DNA of 64,000 nucleotides from Leptospiraceae bacterium (GTDB lineage: Bacteria; Spirochaetota; Leptospiria; Leptospirales; Leptospiraceae): positions 439,888 through 503,887 of the forward strand of contig JACKPC010000004.1 of NCBI GenBank assembly GCA_024233835.1, written 5' to 3'. Below the pieces are notes generated by a model. It was not told where the DNA came from. It ran no database searches and worked only from the letters and a program-made list of their open reading frames with translations. Positions 17,158-23,868 of the stretch are shown here, one piece after another. The stretch's first letter is position 1, and the number at the start of each line of letters is the position of its first letter. The position numbers and the translations under genes were made by a program.

Positions 17158-17823
17158 ATGGAGACAAAATATTATCACGAACTACTCAAAGTCGTAGAAG
17201 CACAGGATCTGGGTGCCATGCACTTTAAGATCATCGACGAACAAATTCTCTTCCAAGACGAAAAGGGGGATTTTGTCCTTACCTGCATTTCTCCGGATAA
17301 GGAATACAATGAACACCATTTGGAACTTCTGCCGGAAATGGCACCGTATCAGCTTATCGAAGGAAGGATAATATACATGGGAGCACCAAGCTTTAGACAC
17401 CAACAGATTTCAAGCAACTTGCATTATTTCATTAAAGATTTTCTTATGAAAAATCCTATTGGAGAGGTTTGCTATTCTCCCTGCGATGTCCGTCTGGATG
17501 AGAAAAATATAGTGCAGCCGGATTTACTCTTCATCTCCATTCGTAGATGCAATATTATTGAGAAAATGATTATGGGTGCTCCAGATTTTGTTATCGAAAT
17601 ACTTTCTCCGAGTAATACCAATTATGACAAGAAGCACAAGTTGGGTTTATATGGTCGTTTTCTTGTACAGGAATACTGGATTGTTCACCCGGAAGAAGAA
17701 TGGATAGAAGTCTATCATAACAAAGCAGGTTTTCTGTTCAAACAACAGACCGCCCGTGCGGGTGATACCATCAATAGTAAAGTAATAGAAGGCTTTTCTC
17801 TGGATTTAAGCCGGGTGTTTTAG
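17158..17823 (+). CDS. Uma2-family (DUF820) putative restriction-endonuclease-like protein, copy 1
   Basis: A 221-residue protein from ATG 17158; an in-frame TTG at 17149 would add three residues, and no strong ribosome site decides between them. It belongs to the PD-(D/E)xK nuclease-fold Uma2/DUF820 family: YQLIEGRIIYMGAPSFRHQQ, VQPDLLFIS (metal-binding Asp), DFVIEILSPSNTNYDKKHKL (E...K) and EYWIVHPEEEWIEVY. Family function is poorly known; these proteins are common in cyanobacteria and in some Leptospiraceae and Bacteroidetes as multi-copy accessory genes. The middle third (about residues 70-110) differs strongly from the copy at 20614 although both flanks are nearly identical. Confidence 0.85.
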   Translation: METKYYHELLKVVEAQDLGAMHFKIIDEQILFQDEKGDFVLTCISPDKEYNEHHLELLPEMAPYQLIEGRIIYMGAPSFRHQQISSNLHYFIKDFLMKNPIGEVCYSPCDVRLDEKNIVQPDLLFISIRRCNIIEKMIMGAPDFVIEILSPSNTNYDKKHKLGLYGRFLVQEYWIVHPEEEWIEVYHNKAGFLFKQQTARAGDTINSKVIEGFSLDLSRVF

Positions 17824-17869
17824 TCCTTCGGCTATGGTTGCTGCCCTTCGAACTCTATGTAAAATTTTG

Positions 17870-18904
17870 TCAACCAGTTTTAAAATTTTTTGGATGAATT
17901 GAGACAAAGTTTTTAATATAGGGTTTGTTTGATTTAATAAGAGCTATAATTATTTTTAATAATTTATTTCCTATGTTATTAAGAACCAGTTTTTTGTTTT
18001 TTCCTTCCGCCACTTTCCTTAGAAAATATTTTTCCATGTTTTTATCATACTTTCTGGAAGCCATAGAAACTAAATATATTACTCGTCGCAAGTTACCCGG
18101 CCCGATTCCGCTGGAAGAAGTTTTTCGTCTTATTGATTTTCCACTTTCATATTGCAATGGTACAATACCCATATAAGAAGCAAGCTTCCTGTAATCCAAA
18201 TGTTCTTTGAAACCATTAGTAGTTACTAATAAATAATATGTAAAAATATTTCCCACTCCGGGAATAGTCTTGATATTGTCCATTGTCTGTTTCAGTTCCG
18301 GTTCTGATTCAATTAGAGTTTTTATTTTATCTTCAATTTTACTTATCATATTCTTACAGTTTAAAATCATTTCTTCATATATCATCATCGCTTCATTGAC
18401 CTGGTAATGTTTCTTTTTTAATGCTTTCAGTGCATTCGTATTACTTGTTTTTTGTTTGGTTATTTATTCCCTCTGTACAAGCAAAACACTGATTTCTTCA
18501 AGAATTTCACTATTAGGAGTCCATTTAGTAAGTTCATCTAAAAATCTGAAAGCATATTCTGCTATCTTCCTACTATCTACCTCATCAGTTTTATGTTGTG
18601 ATATTTCAAAAACCCTTTTGACTTTTAAAGGATTTTCTACAGCAATAAAAAAACCTAAACCAGAAAAATAATAAGCTAATTGTTCCCCATATACACCTGT
18701 TGCTTCCATACAAATAACTGAATTTTTATTTGTAATTTTAGGACTTGCTTTCTTGAAATCTTTGATTAGCAATAAATATCCATCAGGGTTATTGTTATAA
18801 TTTCCCAATGATATATACGTTTCCTCTTTCTTTGAATAATAAGAAACAGTAATAAATTCAGAAGAGATATCGATCCCAATAAAATACTTTACATTTTTCA
18901 TCAT
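17870..18904 (-). pseudogene. IS110 transposase with one in-frame nonsense codon
   Basis: The N-terminal part (18904 to 18467) is the DEDD/RuvC-like domain: YFIGIDISSEFITVSYY, VICMEATGVYGEQLAYYF and HKTDEVDSRKIAEYAF. It ends LVQRE and a TAA at 18464-18466. The same frame then continues without another stop through ITKQKTSNTNALKALKKK to the C-terminal transposase_20 domain (TIPGVGNIFTYYLLV, YRKLASYMGIVPLQYESGKS, SGIGPGNLRRVIYL). So this is one gene broken by a single stop codon, probably CAA to TAA in LVQRE-Q-ITKQ, not a frameshift. Full length would be about 344 residues, normal for IS110. A restart at ATG 18388 could give the C-terminal part alone. Confidence 0.85.
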
Positions 18905-18929
18905 CTGTATCCTCTTAAAGTAACATGTA

Positions 18930-19095
18930 TTTTAAGTGCCGAACCGGTGTGATTGAACTTTGCCCATAATTAATGAGTTCTAAACTCAAAAGCTCTATTT
19001 AGTTTTATCACATACAGAAATGGGGCCTTATTCGAAGGATGGATTTAATATCCTGGCTCGCTGATAGGCTTCTTCCATTTCTGGTTCGGTGCTAC
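18930..19095 (-). ncRNA. Candidate IS110 bridge RNA region
   Basis: This is non-coding sequence on the 5' side of the DEDD transposase, where IS110-group elements encode their bridge RNA. It contains a long-range pair GCCGAACC (18937-18944) with GGTTCGGT (19083-19090), a small internal hairpin TGAGT/ACTCA near 18971, and other short palindromic stretches. The position and partial structure fit; the guide loops and exact ends are not resolved. Confidence 0.4.
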
Positions 19096-19142
19096 TTTTT
19101 CAGAAAAAGAAATCCTTAAAAAATAGCCACTTATTTACTAAT

Positions 19143-19285
19143 GGGCTCTCTGCGTTCGCTCAGGGGTCGCTATGCGATAGCGCGTTGAAGTACGCTCAGG
19201 GGTCGCTGCAATCAGATGCGCTGGCTGAGCGATGACGTAAGTCTGAGCCGAAGCCAAGCTCAGGGGTCGCAAGCGATAGCTAAGC
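19143..19285. repeat. GC-rich dispersed repeat copy
   Basis: Contains TGCGTTCGCTCAGGGGTCGC, the core CTGAGCGATGACGTAAGTCT (from 19225) and GAGCCGAAGCCAAGC. It marks the boundary between the IS110 element and the next two-gene cassette. Confidence 0.75.
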
Positions 19286-19302
19286 CATTATGATAGTTCA
19301 GT

Positions 19303-19653
19303 CTATAACAATTTCTTGAATACTATATCAAAGGTTTTTACAATTTCTTTAACTGATTTTGGTTCTATCGGTTGATGCAGCTTTGGATTTTCTAAAGGAT
19401 GCACATGCCATCCGGTTCTACTATCTTTATCCAGACCCCATATTCTTTCATTGGAAAATAGCAAGGTAAACGAAAGTGAAAAATTATATTTCCTATCCAT
19501 TTCCGTAAACCGGACTTCTAATCTATAACTTTTTTTTAATGAGATTTTACCCTTAATGGATACTTCATTGACTTTGAAAAATGAAATACTTTCTACATAG
19601 TCATAAATCGATAGGGACTCTCTTAATTCTAACTCAAATTGCTGGATGTCCAT
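19303..19653 (-). CDS. Small protein of unknown family, second gene of a toxin-antitoxin-like pair
   Basis: A 116-residue protein with predicted alternating strands and a conserved-looking core (LSLSFTLLFSNERIWGLDKD, then GWHVHPLENPKLHQPIEP). The WGLD..GWHVHP..NP..H segment resembles small DUF6516-type toxin-like proteins found beside short helical partners, but I cannot place it firmly. It overlaps the upstream gene (19629-19940) by 25 bp, which implies translational coupling. The pair is a self-contained reverse-strand cassette between GC-rich repeats. Confidence 0.6.
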   Translation of the reverse strand: MDIQQFELELRESLSIYDYVESISFFKVNEVSIKGKISLKKSYRLEVRFTEMDRKYNFSLSFTLLFSNERIWGLDKDSRTGWHVHPLENPKLHQPIEPKSVKEIVKTFDIVFKKLL

Positions 19654-19940
19654 TGTTCTTTTAAAAAGGTAAAATGATTAATTGCCGCTATTGCAGCTTC
19701 CCAATCTAAAAATTCTTCTTTTTTATCCCAATCAATTCCATCCCATTCGTTATATTGAGTATCCTGGTATTCCTGAAAACTCATTCCCTTGGAGATTTCC
19801 ATTTGCTTATCAATTATCTTCCAATAGCTAAGTTTTATTTCAATATACTCCTGTATAAGTTTTGAGATGGAATTCTCCAGATCCGTGTCTCCGGTAAGTT
19901 TTTCAAGTTGAGTTTTAATTTTATCTGAAATCATAAACAA
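19629..19940 (-). CDS. Small helical protein, first gene of a toxin-antitoxin-like pair
   Basis: A 103-residue, mostly helical and acidic protein (KIKTQLEKLTGDTDLENSI, IQEYIEIKLSYWKIIDKQME, ISKGMSFQEYQD). Small size, helical character and strong overlap with the downstream gene are what one expects of the antitoxin of a two-gene module. No DNA-binding motif is certain. The start is ATG 19940, with a second ATG two codons later. The function is not established. Confidence 0.6.
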   Translation of the reverse strand: MFMISDKIKTQLEKLTGDTDLENSISKLIQEYIEIKLSYWKIIDKQMEISKGMSFQEYQDTQYNEWDGIDWDKKEEFLDWEAAIAAINHFTFLKEQWTSSNLS

Positions 19941-20121
19941 AGTTCCAATGGATAATAACTAAATATAACAGAAAGCTCATTTACTGTCAAGAAAGAAGTT
20001 AAGATTGATAAACTCATCCGTATACCGTCCGGCTGGACGAAGCCAGCCGGTGAAATAGATACTTACCCCAAAAAAAAACTTGCATTTTAGGTCTATAACT
20101 TATATTTTGCTTAGCATACAC

Positions 20122-20214
20122 ATGAAGATACCACAGAATGCTCATGTCCCTAAAGACAAGTTAAATAAATACCTATTGGTTCCTAAAAAAGAAAATGACA
20201 AATCAAATCTTTAG
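20122..20214 (+). pseudogene. Truncated DUF6883 copy
   Basis: The first 27-28 codons match the DUF6883 gene at 16505 (MKIPQNAHVPKDKLNKYLLV...). Then 203 bp equivalent to 16588-16790 are missing, which shifts the frame into SNL and a stop. The deletion joins GACAAATC to AAATCTTTAG and shares ATC at both ends, which suggests microhomology-mediated loss. Confidence 0.85.
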
Positions 20215-20232
20215 CTTTATTACCTTAAAACC

Positions 20233-20487
20233 ATGGAAACATTAATACACTCATTTGAACTCTATACAAAAGTATCTCTCAATCAGGACTTTCCGGAGTA
20301 TAACTTGAAAGCTGGAGATGTTGCCACTTTAATCGACTTTGTCCCCCACCCTGAAAACAAAGAAGAAGGAGTTGTTCTTGAAATATTTAATACTCTCGGA
20401 GAATCACTTAACGTAGTTTCTATCCCTATATCCTCTATCGACTCCCTCAAAGAAGATGAAATTTTTTCTGTAAGAAAATATTCGTAA
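20233..20487 (+). CDS. DUF4926-like protein, copy 2
   Basis: An 84-residue protein identical to the one at 16819-17073 and intact, although its upstream partner gene is truncated here. It has a small SH3-like barrel pattern (DFPEYNLKAGDVATLIDFVP, VVLEIFNTLGESLNVVSIP). If the pair works as a module, this copy is an orphan. No function is known for the family. Confidence 0.75.
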   Translation: METLIHSFELYTKVSLNQDFPEYNLKAGDVATLIDFVPHPENKEEGVVLEIFNTLGESLNVVSIPISSIDSLKEDEIFSVRKYS

Positions 20488-20613
20488 GCCCTTCGGCTGG
20501 GGTCAGGGGTCGCCCTTTTCTCCAGCCGGATGGTTTAGCGTCCGGCTGAAAAAGGTATGTTTTTTTTGCTTTACAATTTAATCCCGGAGCATCAACCTTA
20601 ACACTTGCTTATT

Positions 20614-21279
20614 ATGGAGACAAAATATTATCACGAACTACTCAAAGTCGTAGAAGCACAGGATCTGGGTGCCATGCACTTTAAGATCATCGACGAACAA
20701 ATTCTCTTCCAAGACGAAAAGGGGGATTTTGTCATTACCTGCATTTCACCGGATAAAGACTACAATGAACACCATTTGGAACTTCTGCCGGAAATGGCAC
20801 CGTATCAGCTTATCGAAGGAAAAATAATTTTTATGCAATCACCTACAGACAACCACCAGAGAGTTTTAGGAAATCTTCATTATTTTGTAAAGGACTATCT
20901 GATGAAAAATCCAATAGGCGAGGTTCGCTTTGCTCCGCTCGATGTTCGTCTGGATGAGAAAAATGTAGTGCAGCCGGATTTACTCTTCATCTCCATTCGT
21001 CGTGTTAGTATCATCGAAAAAAAAATCATGGGTGCTCCAGATTTTGTTATCGAAATACTTTCTCCGAGTAATGCCAATTATGACAAGAAGCACAAGTTGG
21101 GTTTATATGGTCGTTTTCTTGTACAGGAATACTGGATTGTTCACCCGGAAGAAGAATGGATAGAAGTCTATCATAATAAAGCAGGCTTCCTATTCAAACA
21201 ACAGACCGCCCGTGCGGGTGATACCATCAATAGTAAAGTAATAGAAGGCTTTTCTTTGGATTTAAGCCGGGTGTTTTAG
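20614..21279 (+). CDS. Uma2-family (DUF820) putative restriction-endonuclease-like protein, copy 2
   Basis: A 221-residue protein from ATG 20614. It has the same PD-(D/E)xK elements as copy 1 (VQPDLLFIS, DFVIEILSPSNANYDKKHKL). The first ~65 and last ~110 residues are almost identical to copy 1. The segment KIIFMQSPTDNHQRVLGNLH to EVRFAPLDVRLDEKN differs at about half of its positions, including the bases, so the middle patch has a different origin or has been converted. The gene is intact and probably expressed from the AT-rich leader GCTTTACAATTTAATCCCGG, which both copies share. Confidence 0.85.
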   Translation: METKYYHELLKVVEAQDLGAMHFKIIDEQILFQDEKGDFVITCISPDKDYNEHHLELLPEMAPYQLIEGKIIFMQSPTDNHQRVLGNLHYFVKDYLMKNPIGEVRFAPLDVRLDEKNVVQPDLLFISIRRVSIIEKKIMGAPDFVIEILSPSNANYDKKHKLGLYGRFLVQEYWIVHPEEEWIEVYHNKAGFLFKQQTARAGDTINSKVIEGFSLDLSRVF

Positions 21280-21280
21280 T

Positions 21281-21446
21281 CCTTCGGCTATGGTTGCACC
21301 CTTCGGCTTTTTTTCGGTTACTGTCCTTCGACTCATTTCATTCGCTCAGGAGCTGCAAGCGTAGCGCGCCGAAGTACGCTCAGGGGTCGCTATGCGCTGG
21401 CTGAGCGATGACGTAAGTCTGAGCCGAAGCCAAGCACCGGCTGGAC
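21281..21446. repeat. GC-rich dispersed repeat, longest intact copy
   Basis: About 165 bp: CCCTTCGGCTTTTTTTCGGT, CCTTCGACTCATTTCATTCG, CAAGCGTAGCGCGCCGAAGT, the core CTGAGCGATGACGTAAGTCT (from 21401) and AAGCACCGGCTGG. Near-identical copies occur at 22228-22485 (split by a small insertion) and, truncated, at 23127-23265. Confidence 0.85.
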
Positions 21447-21454
21447 GCACAGGC

Positions 21455-21730
21455 TTATCTACTCCAGAGAAATAGTCCTACAACAAGTAAAATGGAAACA
21501 ATCAAAGGAACTGAGGTAAACCAGATGTTCCAGAGTTTTCGAGCTTCCTGTTCATCTTTTGGATTCTGAGTATGTTTCTTACTATATTCATGAAAATGAG
21601 TATGACAGTTCGGGCATAGTTCGACTGTATTCCCCTGATTACCAAAAATACTCCTGGGTAGGATATGATGCTCATGTACATAAAAGTATACTCCGCATTT
21701 TTTACAATTTCCCTTTTTTGCTTCTCTCAT
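21455..21730 (-). CDS. HNH-type nuclease domain with C-terminal membrane helix
   Basis: A 91-residue protein. Residues 8-48 carry a zinc-binding HNH fold: CKKCGVYFYVHEHHILPRS and then ELCPNCHTHFHEY, with two CxxC pairs and the HH catalytic dyad. Residues ~70-89 (FTSVPLIVSILLVVGLFLW) form a single transmembrane helix, unusual for an HNH protein, so the nuclease-like domain is probably membrane-tethered on the cytosolic side. A good ribosome site (AGGGGG) precedes ATG 21730. It starts 13 bp after the 21744-22163 gene, so the two form an operon and a cassette between GC-rich repeats. Confidence 0.75.
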   Translation of the reverse strand: MREAKKGNCKKCGVYFYVHEHHILPRSIFGNQGNTVELCPNCHTHFHEYSKKHTQNPKDEQEARKLWNIWFTSVPLIVSILLVVGLFLWSR

Positions 21731-21743
21731 TTTTCCCCCTAAC

Positions 21744-22163
21744 TCACTCAGGAATTATTCTAAAATGAATATCATGCTTATCGATCTCTTCTGTATAAAA
21801 CACCGGAATGAAATCGAGCTCGTATTTCTCAGGCGTTTTTCTTTCCATCCTTTCCAGACATTCATATACCGGGGGGAGCTTGCGGACATCAGCTCGAAGC
21901 AGGTATTCTAACATGAGTCTGTCCCATTCGAGTTTTGATAGGTTTTCCTGTGAAAGAGGCTTGGACACATAGATACTGAGTCCCACAGAATTCTTTTCCT
22001 CACTATAATCTGCTGATACTAAAACTTCACTTTCTTCAGAAGGATATAGCTTTAAAAGCTCTTCCTCAAGTTTGGATAACTGCTCGGACTTGAAACCCCG
22101 ACAAACCTTTGTAAAGATTTGTGCCAGTTTTTGAAGGCTGATGATTGTATTCATATTTTCCAT
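21744..22163 (-). CDS. Hypothetical protein upstream of HNH gene
   Basis: A 139-residue protein without signal peptide. Helical N-terminus (ISLQKLAQIFTKVCRGFKSE), then EVLVSADYSEEKNSVGLSIY and a helix-rich tail with KLPPVYECLERMERKTPEKY. No known family was recognised. It is co-directional with and 13 bp upstream of the HNH-membrane gene, so it may be its partner (for example an immunity or regulatory subunit); this is inference only. Confidence 0.65.
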   Translation of the reverse strand: MENMNTIISLQKLAQIFTKVCRGFKSEQLSKLEEELLKLYPSEESEVLVSADYSEEKNSVGLSIYVSKPLSQENLSKLEWDRLMLEYLLRADVRKLPPVYECLERMERKTPEKYELDFIPVFYTEEIDKHDIHFRIIPE

Positions 22164-22227
22164 GACTATCCAAACTCCAGAGAACTAAACTATATCTTTA
22201 TGTAGTTTCTTGCAAGTTCTTTTTGCC

Positions 22228-22485
22228 CTTCGGCTTTTTTTCGGTTGCTGTCCTTCGACTCATTTCATTCGCTCAGGAGCCGCAAGCGTAGCGCGCCGAA
22301 GCACGCTCAGGGGTCGCTATGCGCTGGCTGACAGGCTGTGTGAAAAGGGCTTTTTTCACTTATCAATTTATTTCATTTGGTCTATAACTGCATTATATTA
22401 AATAGAATTTATTGCTTAAATTACTTTCCACACAGTCTGTGAGCGATGACGTAAGTCTGAGCCGAAGCCAAGCACCGGCTGAAAA
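22228..22485. repeat. GC-rich dispersed repeat copy interrupted by a MITE
   Basis: Left half 22228-22331 and right half 22440-22485 together equal the intact copy at 21298-21446. They are separated by the 108-bp inverted-repeat element at 22332-22439. Confidence 0.85.
22332..22439. mobile_element. MITE with IS1182-type termini
   Basis: A 108-bp non-coding element with imperfect terminal inverted repeats CAGGCTGTGTGAAAAG / CAGACTGTGTGGAAAG. These match the ends of the full IS1182 element at 60397-62187 (CAGACTGTGTGAAAAGT). The interior is AT-rich and codes for nothing. Compared with uninterrupted repeats (for example 21401) the element is flanked by a TGA duplication (22329-22331 and 22440-22442). 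Confidence 0.85.
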
Positions 22486-22564
22486 GCAGCAAAGCAACTC
22501 ATAGATTTCAAAACCTAAATAATTTTCTTATTTACAAAACTAGTATTTTGTCCAAAATAAGGGT

Positions 22565-22813
22565 ATGACACCTGAACTATTACTGGAGAAAGTAGCTAAT
22601 TTACCTGCATTTGCCCAGCAGGAACTATTTGATTTTGTCGATTTTCTTTCTATACGGTATCTTAAAAAAAAAGAATCTAATATCTCTGTTACTTCGGAAG
22701 GTGAGCGTTTCATTGATAAAAGATTAGAACTTCTGGAAAAGAATCAGGAAAATTTAATATCCTGGGATTCCTTGAAAGAAAAACTGAAAGATAAATATGA
22801 CTGGAAAATTTAA
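22565..22813 (+). CDS. DUF2281-type antitoxin
   Basis: An 82-residue protein with the DUF2281 pattern: LLLEKVANLPAFAQQELFDF, then VDFLSIRYLKKKE and an acidic tail ending in WDSLKEKLKDKYDWKI. Proteins of this family are typical antitoxins of RelE/ParE-type toxins, in which the C-terminal tail wraps around the toxin. The toxin gene overlaps its end by 17 bp. The cassette has a GC-rich repeat on each side. Confidence 0.85.
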   Translation: MTPELLLEKVANLPAFAQQELFDFVDFLSIRYLKKKESNISVTSEGERFIDKRLELLEKNQENLISWDSLKEKLKDKYDWKI

Positions 22814-23123
22814 TTATAAAATATTACTTTCTCCTGAAGCTGAAATGGATATTGAGGAAGCTGTAGAATGGTATGAGAATCAAAAAGAAACCTTAGGTTT
22901 AGAATTTGCAATGGATTTTGAAAACGCATTAAAATTCTTATACAGCAATCCAAAATTATATGCTATTATTTATAAAGAAGTAAGAAATGTATTATTAAAG
23001 AAGTTTCCATACGCAATATTTTATGTTATAAAAGAAGAAAAGAAGGAAGTCCAGATCTTTGCTGTTGTTCATGAGAAAAGAAATCCAGAAGTCTGGAAAT
23101 TTCGTTTAGAACTTATAGATTAA
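22797..23123 (+). CDS. RelE/ParE-family toxin
   Basis: A 108-residue protein with the RelE/ParE fold: YKILLSPEAEMDIEEAVEWY, LGLEFAMDFENALKFLYSNP, VRNVLLKKFPYAIFYVI and VQIFAVVHEKRNPEVW. The closing HEKRNP-W segment is typical of ParE-like toxins. RelE members cut mRNA on the ribosome and ParE members inhibit gyrase; the sequence does not decide which. It is translationally coupled to the DUF2281 antitoxin. Confidence 0.9.
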   Translation: MTGKFNYKILLSPEAEMDIEEAVEWYENQKETLGLEFAMDFENALKFLYSNPKLYAIIYKEVRNVLLKKFPYAIFYVIKEEKKEVQIFAVVHEKRNPEVWKFRLELID

Positions 23124-23126
23124 AGC

Positions 23127-23265
23127 ACCCTTCGGCTTTTTTTCGGTTACTGTCCTTCGACTCATTTCATTCGCTCAGGAGCCGCAAGCGAAGCGCGTCG
23201 AAGTACGCTCAGGGCGGCGCCCTTTTCCCCAGCCGGATGGTTTAGCGTCCGGCTGAAAAAGGCAT
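23127..23265. repeat. GC-rich dispersed repeat copy (3' end replaced)
   Basis: It begins like the 21298 copy (CCCTTCGGCTTTTTTTCGGT, CTCATTTCATTCGCTCAGG), but after CTCAGGGCGGCGCCCTTTTC it carries CAGCCGGATGGTTTAGCGTC and CGGCTGAAAAAGG, which is also found at 20515-20555. The following ATGTTTTTTTTGCTTTACAA is shared with the leaders of both Uma2 genes, so the repeat end and cassette leader move together. Confidence 0.8.
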
Positions 23266-23313
23266 GTTTTTTTTGCTTTACAAACGCTTATGCCCGGGTT
23301 CATCTAAGATATT

Positions 23314-23772
23314 ATGCAAAAGGCTTTAACCATCGCTGACTTACATAAGCTCTACGAAGAAGATGAGCACCTCTGGTATTTCGAAAATGCAAAACTTATC
23401 AGGGAAGGTAAAGTTGATTTTCTGGACTTTGAGCATATCGCGGAGGTTTTGGAGGACATGGGAAAACGAGATTATAGAGAAGTATTCAGTCGAATGAAAG
23501 TTCTTCTCGTTCACTTACTTAAATGGATATTTCAAAAGGAATACAGAAGCAAAAGTTGGAACCTAACAATGATTGAACAACGAGACATTCTGAACTTTGA
23601 ATTCCAACACAGCCAAAATTTGGAAAAATATGGTAAGGAAAACTTTCAGGAAATCTATAGTAAAGCGAGAAAACAGGCTTCAGTAGAAACAGGACTTCCG
23701 ATAGATACATTCCCGAAAGAACCACCCTTTACTTTCAATGAAGTCCTCAACGAGGACTACCTGCCGGATTAA
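23314..23772 (+). CDS. DUF29-family protein
   Basis: A 152-residue all-helical protein with the DUF29 signature: LYEEDEHLWYFENAKLIREG, HIAEVLEDMGKRDYREVFSR, LLVHLLKWIFQKEYRSKSW. DUF29 genes are multi-copy accessory genes in cyanobacteria and some other bacteria, and their function is unknown. It is complete for the family. The AT-rich leader is the same as in the Uma2 cassettes. It is the last cassette of the island. Confidence 0.88.
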   Translation: MQKALTIADLHKLYEEDEHLWYFENAKLIREGKVDFLDFEHIAEVLEDMGKRDYREVFSRMKVLLVHLLKWIFQKEYRSKSWNLTMIEQRDILNFEFQHSQNLEKYGKENFQEIYSKARKQASVETGLPIDTFPKEPPFTFNEVLNEDYLPD

Positions 23773-23796
23773 GAATTAATATCCCACCTTTTTCCC

Positions 23797-23822
23797 CAGC
23801 CGGATAGTTTAGCATCCGGCTG
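23797..23822. repeat. Short hairpin of the island repeat family
   Basis: CAGCCGGAT / ATCCGGCTG, a perfect 9-bp stem with an 8-nt loop. It is the same hairpin type as at 20523 and 23233. It sits at the right-hand end of the island, after the DUF29 gene. Confidence 0.75.
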
Positions 23823-23868
23823 AAAAGCAGCAAAGCACCCAATTAACGAAAAGCTTACAGCTACAGTA

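Larger units (their letters stand above)
17845..19142 (-). mobile_element. IS110-family element (inactivated)
   Basis: The element is bounded approximately by the points where the GC-rich island repeat stops (about 17845) and resumes (about 19143). It contains a reverse-strand transposase frame with an internal stop, and about 235 bp of non-coding sequence on the transposase 5' side. IS110 elements usually lack terminal inverted repeats, and none were found, so the ends are approximate. Confidence 0.7.
20030..21300 (+). repeat. Segmental duplication, copy 2 (copy 1 at about 16433-17843)
   Basis: The run from AGCCGGTGAAATAGATACTT through the DUF6883 start, the DUF4926 gene, the Uma2 gene and TTTTAGTCCTTCGGCTATGG repeats the earlier segment with near identity. 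Differences are a 203-bp deletion in DUF6883, an extra GC-rich repeat between DUF4926 and Uma2 (20505-20555), and a diverged patch in Uma2. A perfect 8-bp-stem hairpin CCGGCTGG/CCAGCCGG lies at its left edge (20029-20050). Confidence 0.85.

Noticed and set aside
18388..18464. Frameshift between two halves of the IS110 transposase
   Set aside because: Both halves are in the same frame, and only one TAA separates them. It is a nonsense change, not a frameshift.
19981..20060. Extra coding sequence between the small reverse-strand pair and the duplicated segment
   Set aside because: Only a hairpin CCGGCTGG/CCAGCCGG and repeat sequence were found; no frame with a start and plausible composition.
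15446..23838. True integron cassette array with attC sites
   Set aside because: No integrase gene and no clear GTTRRRY/RYYYAAC core pair was seen in the repeats, and some cassettes point the other way. Only the general analogy is kept as a finding.
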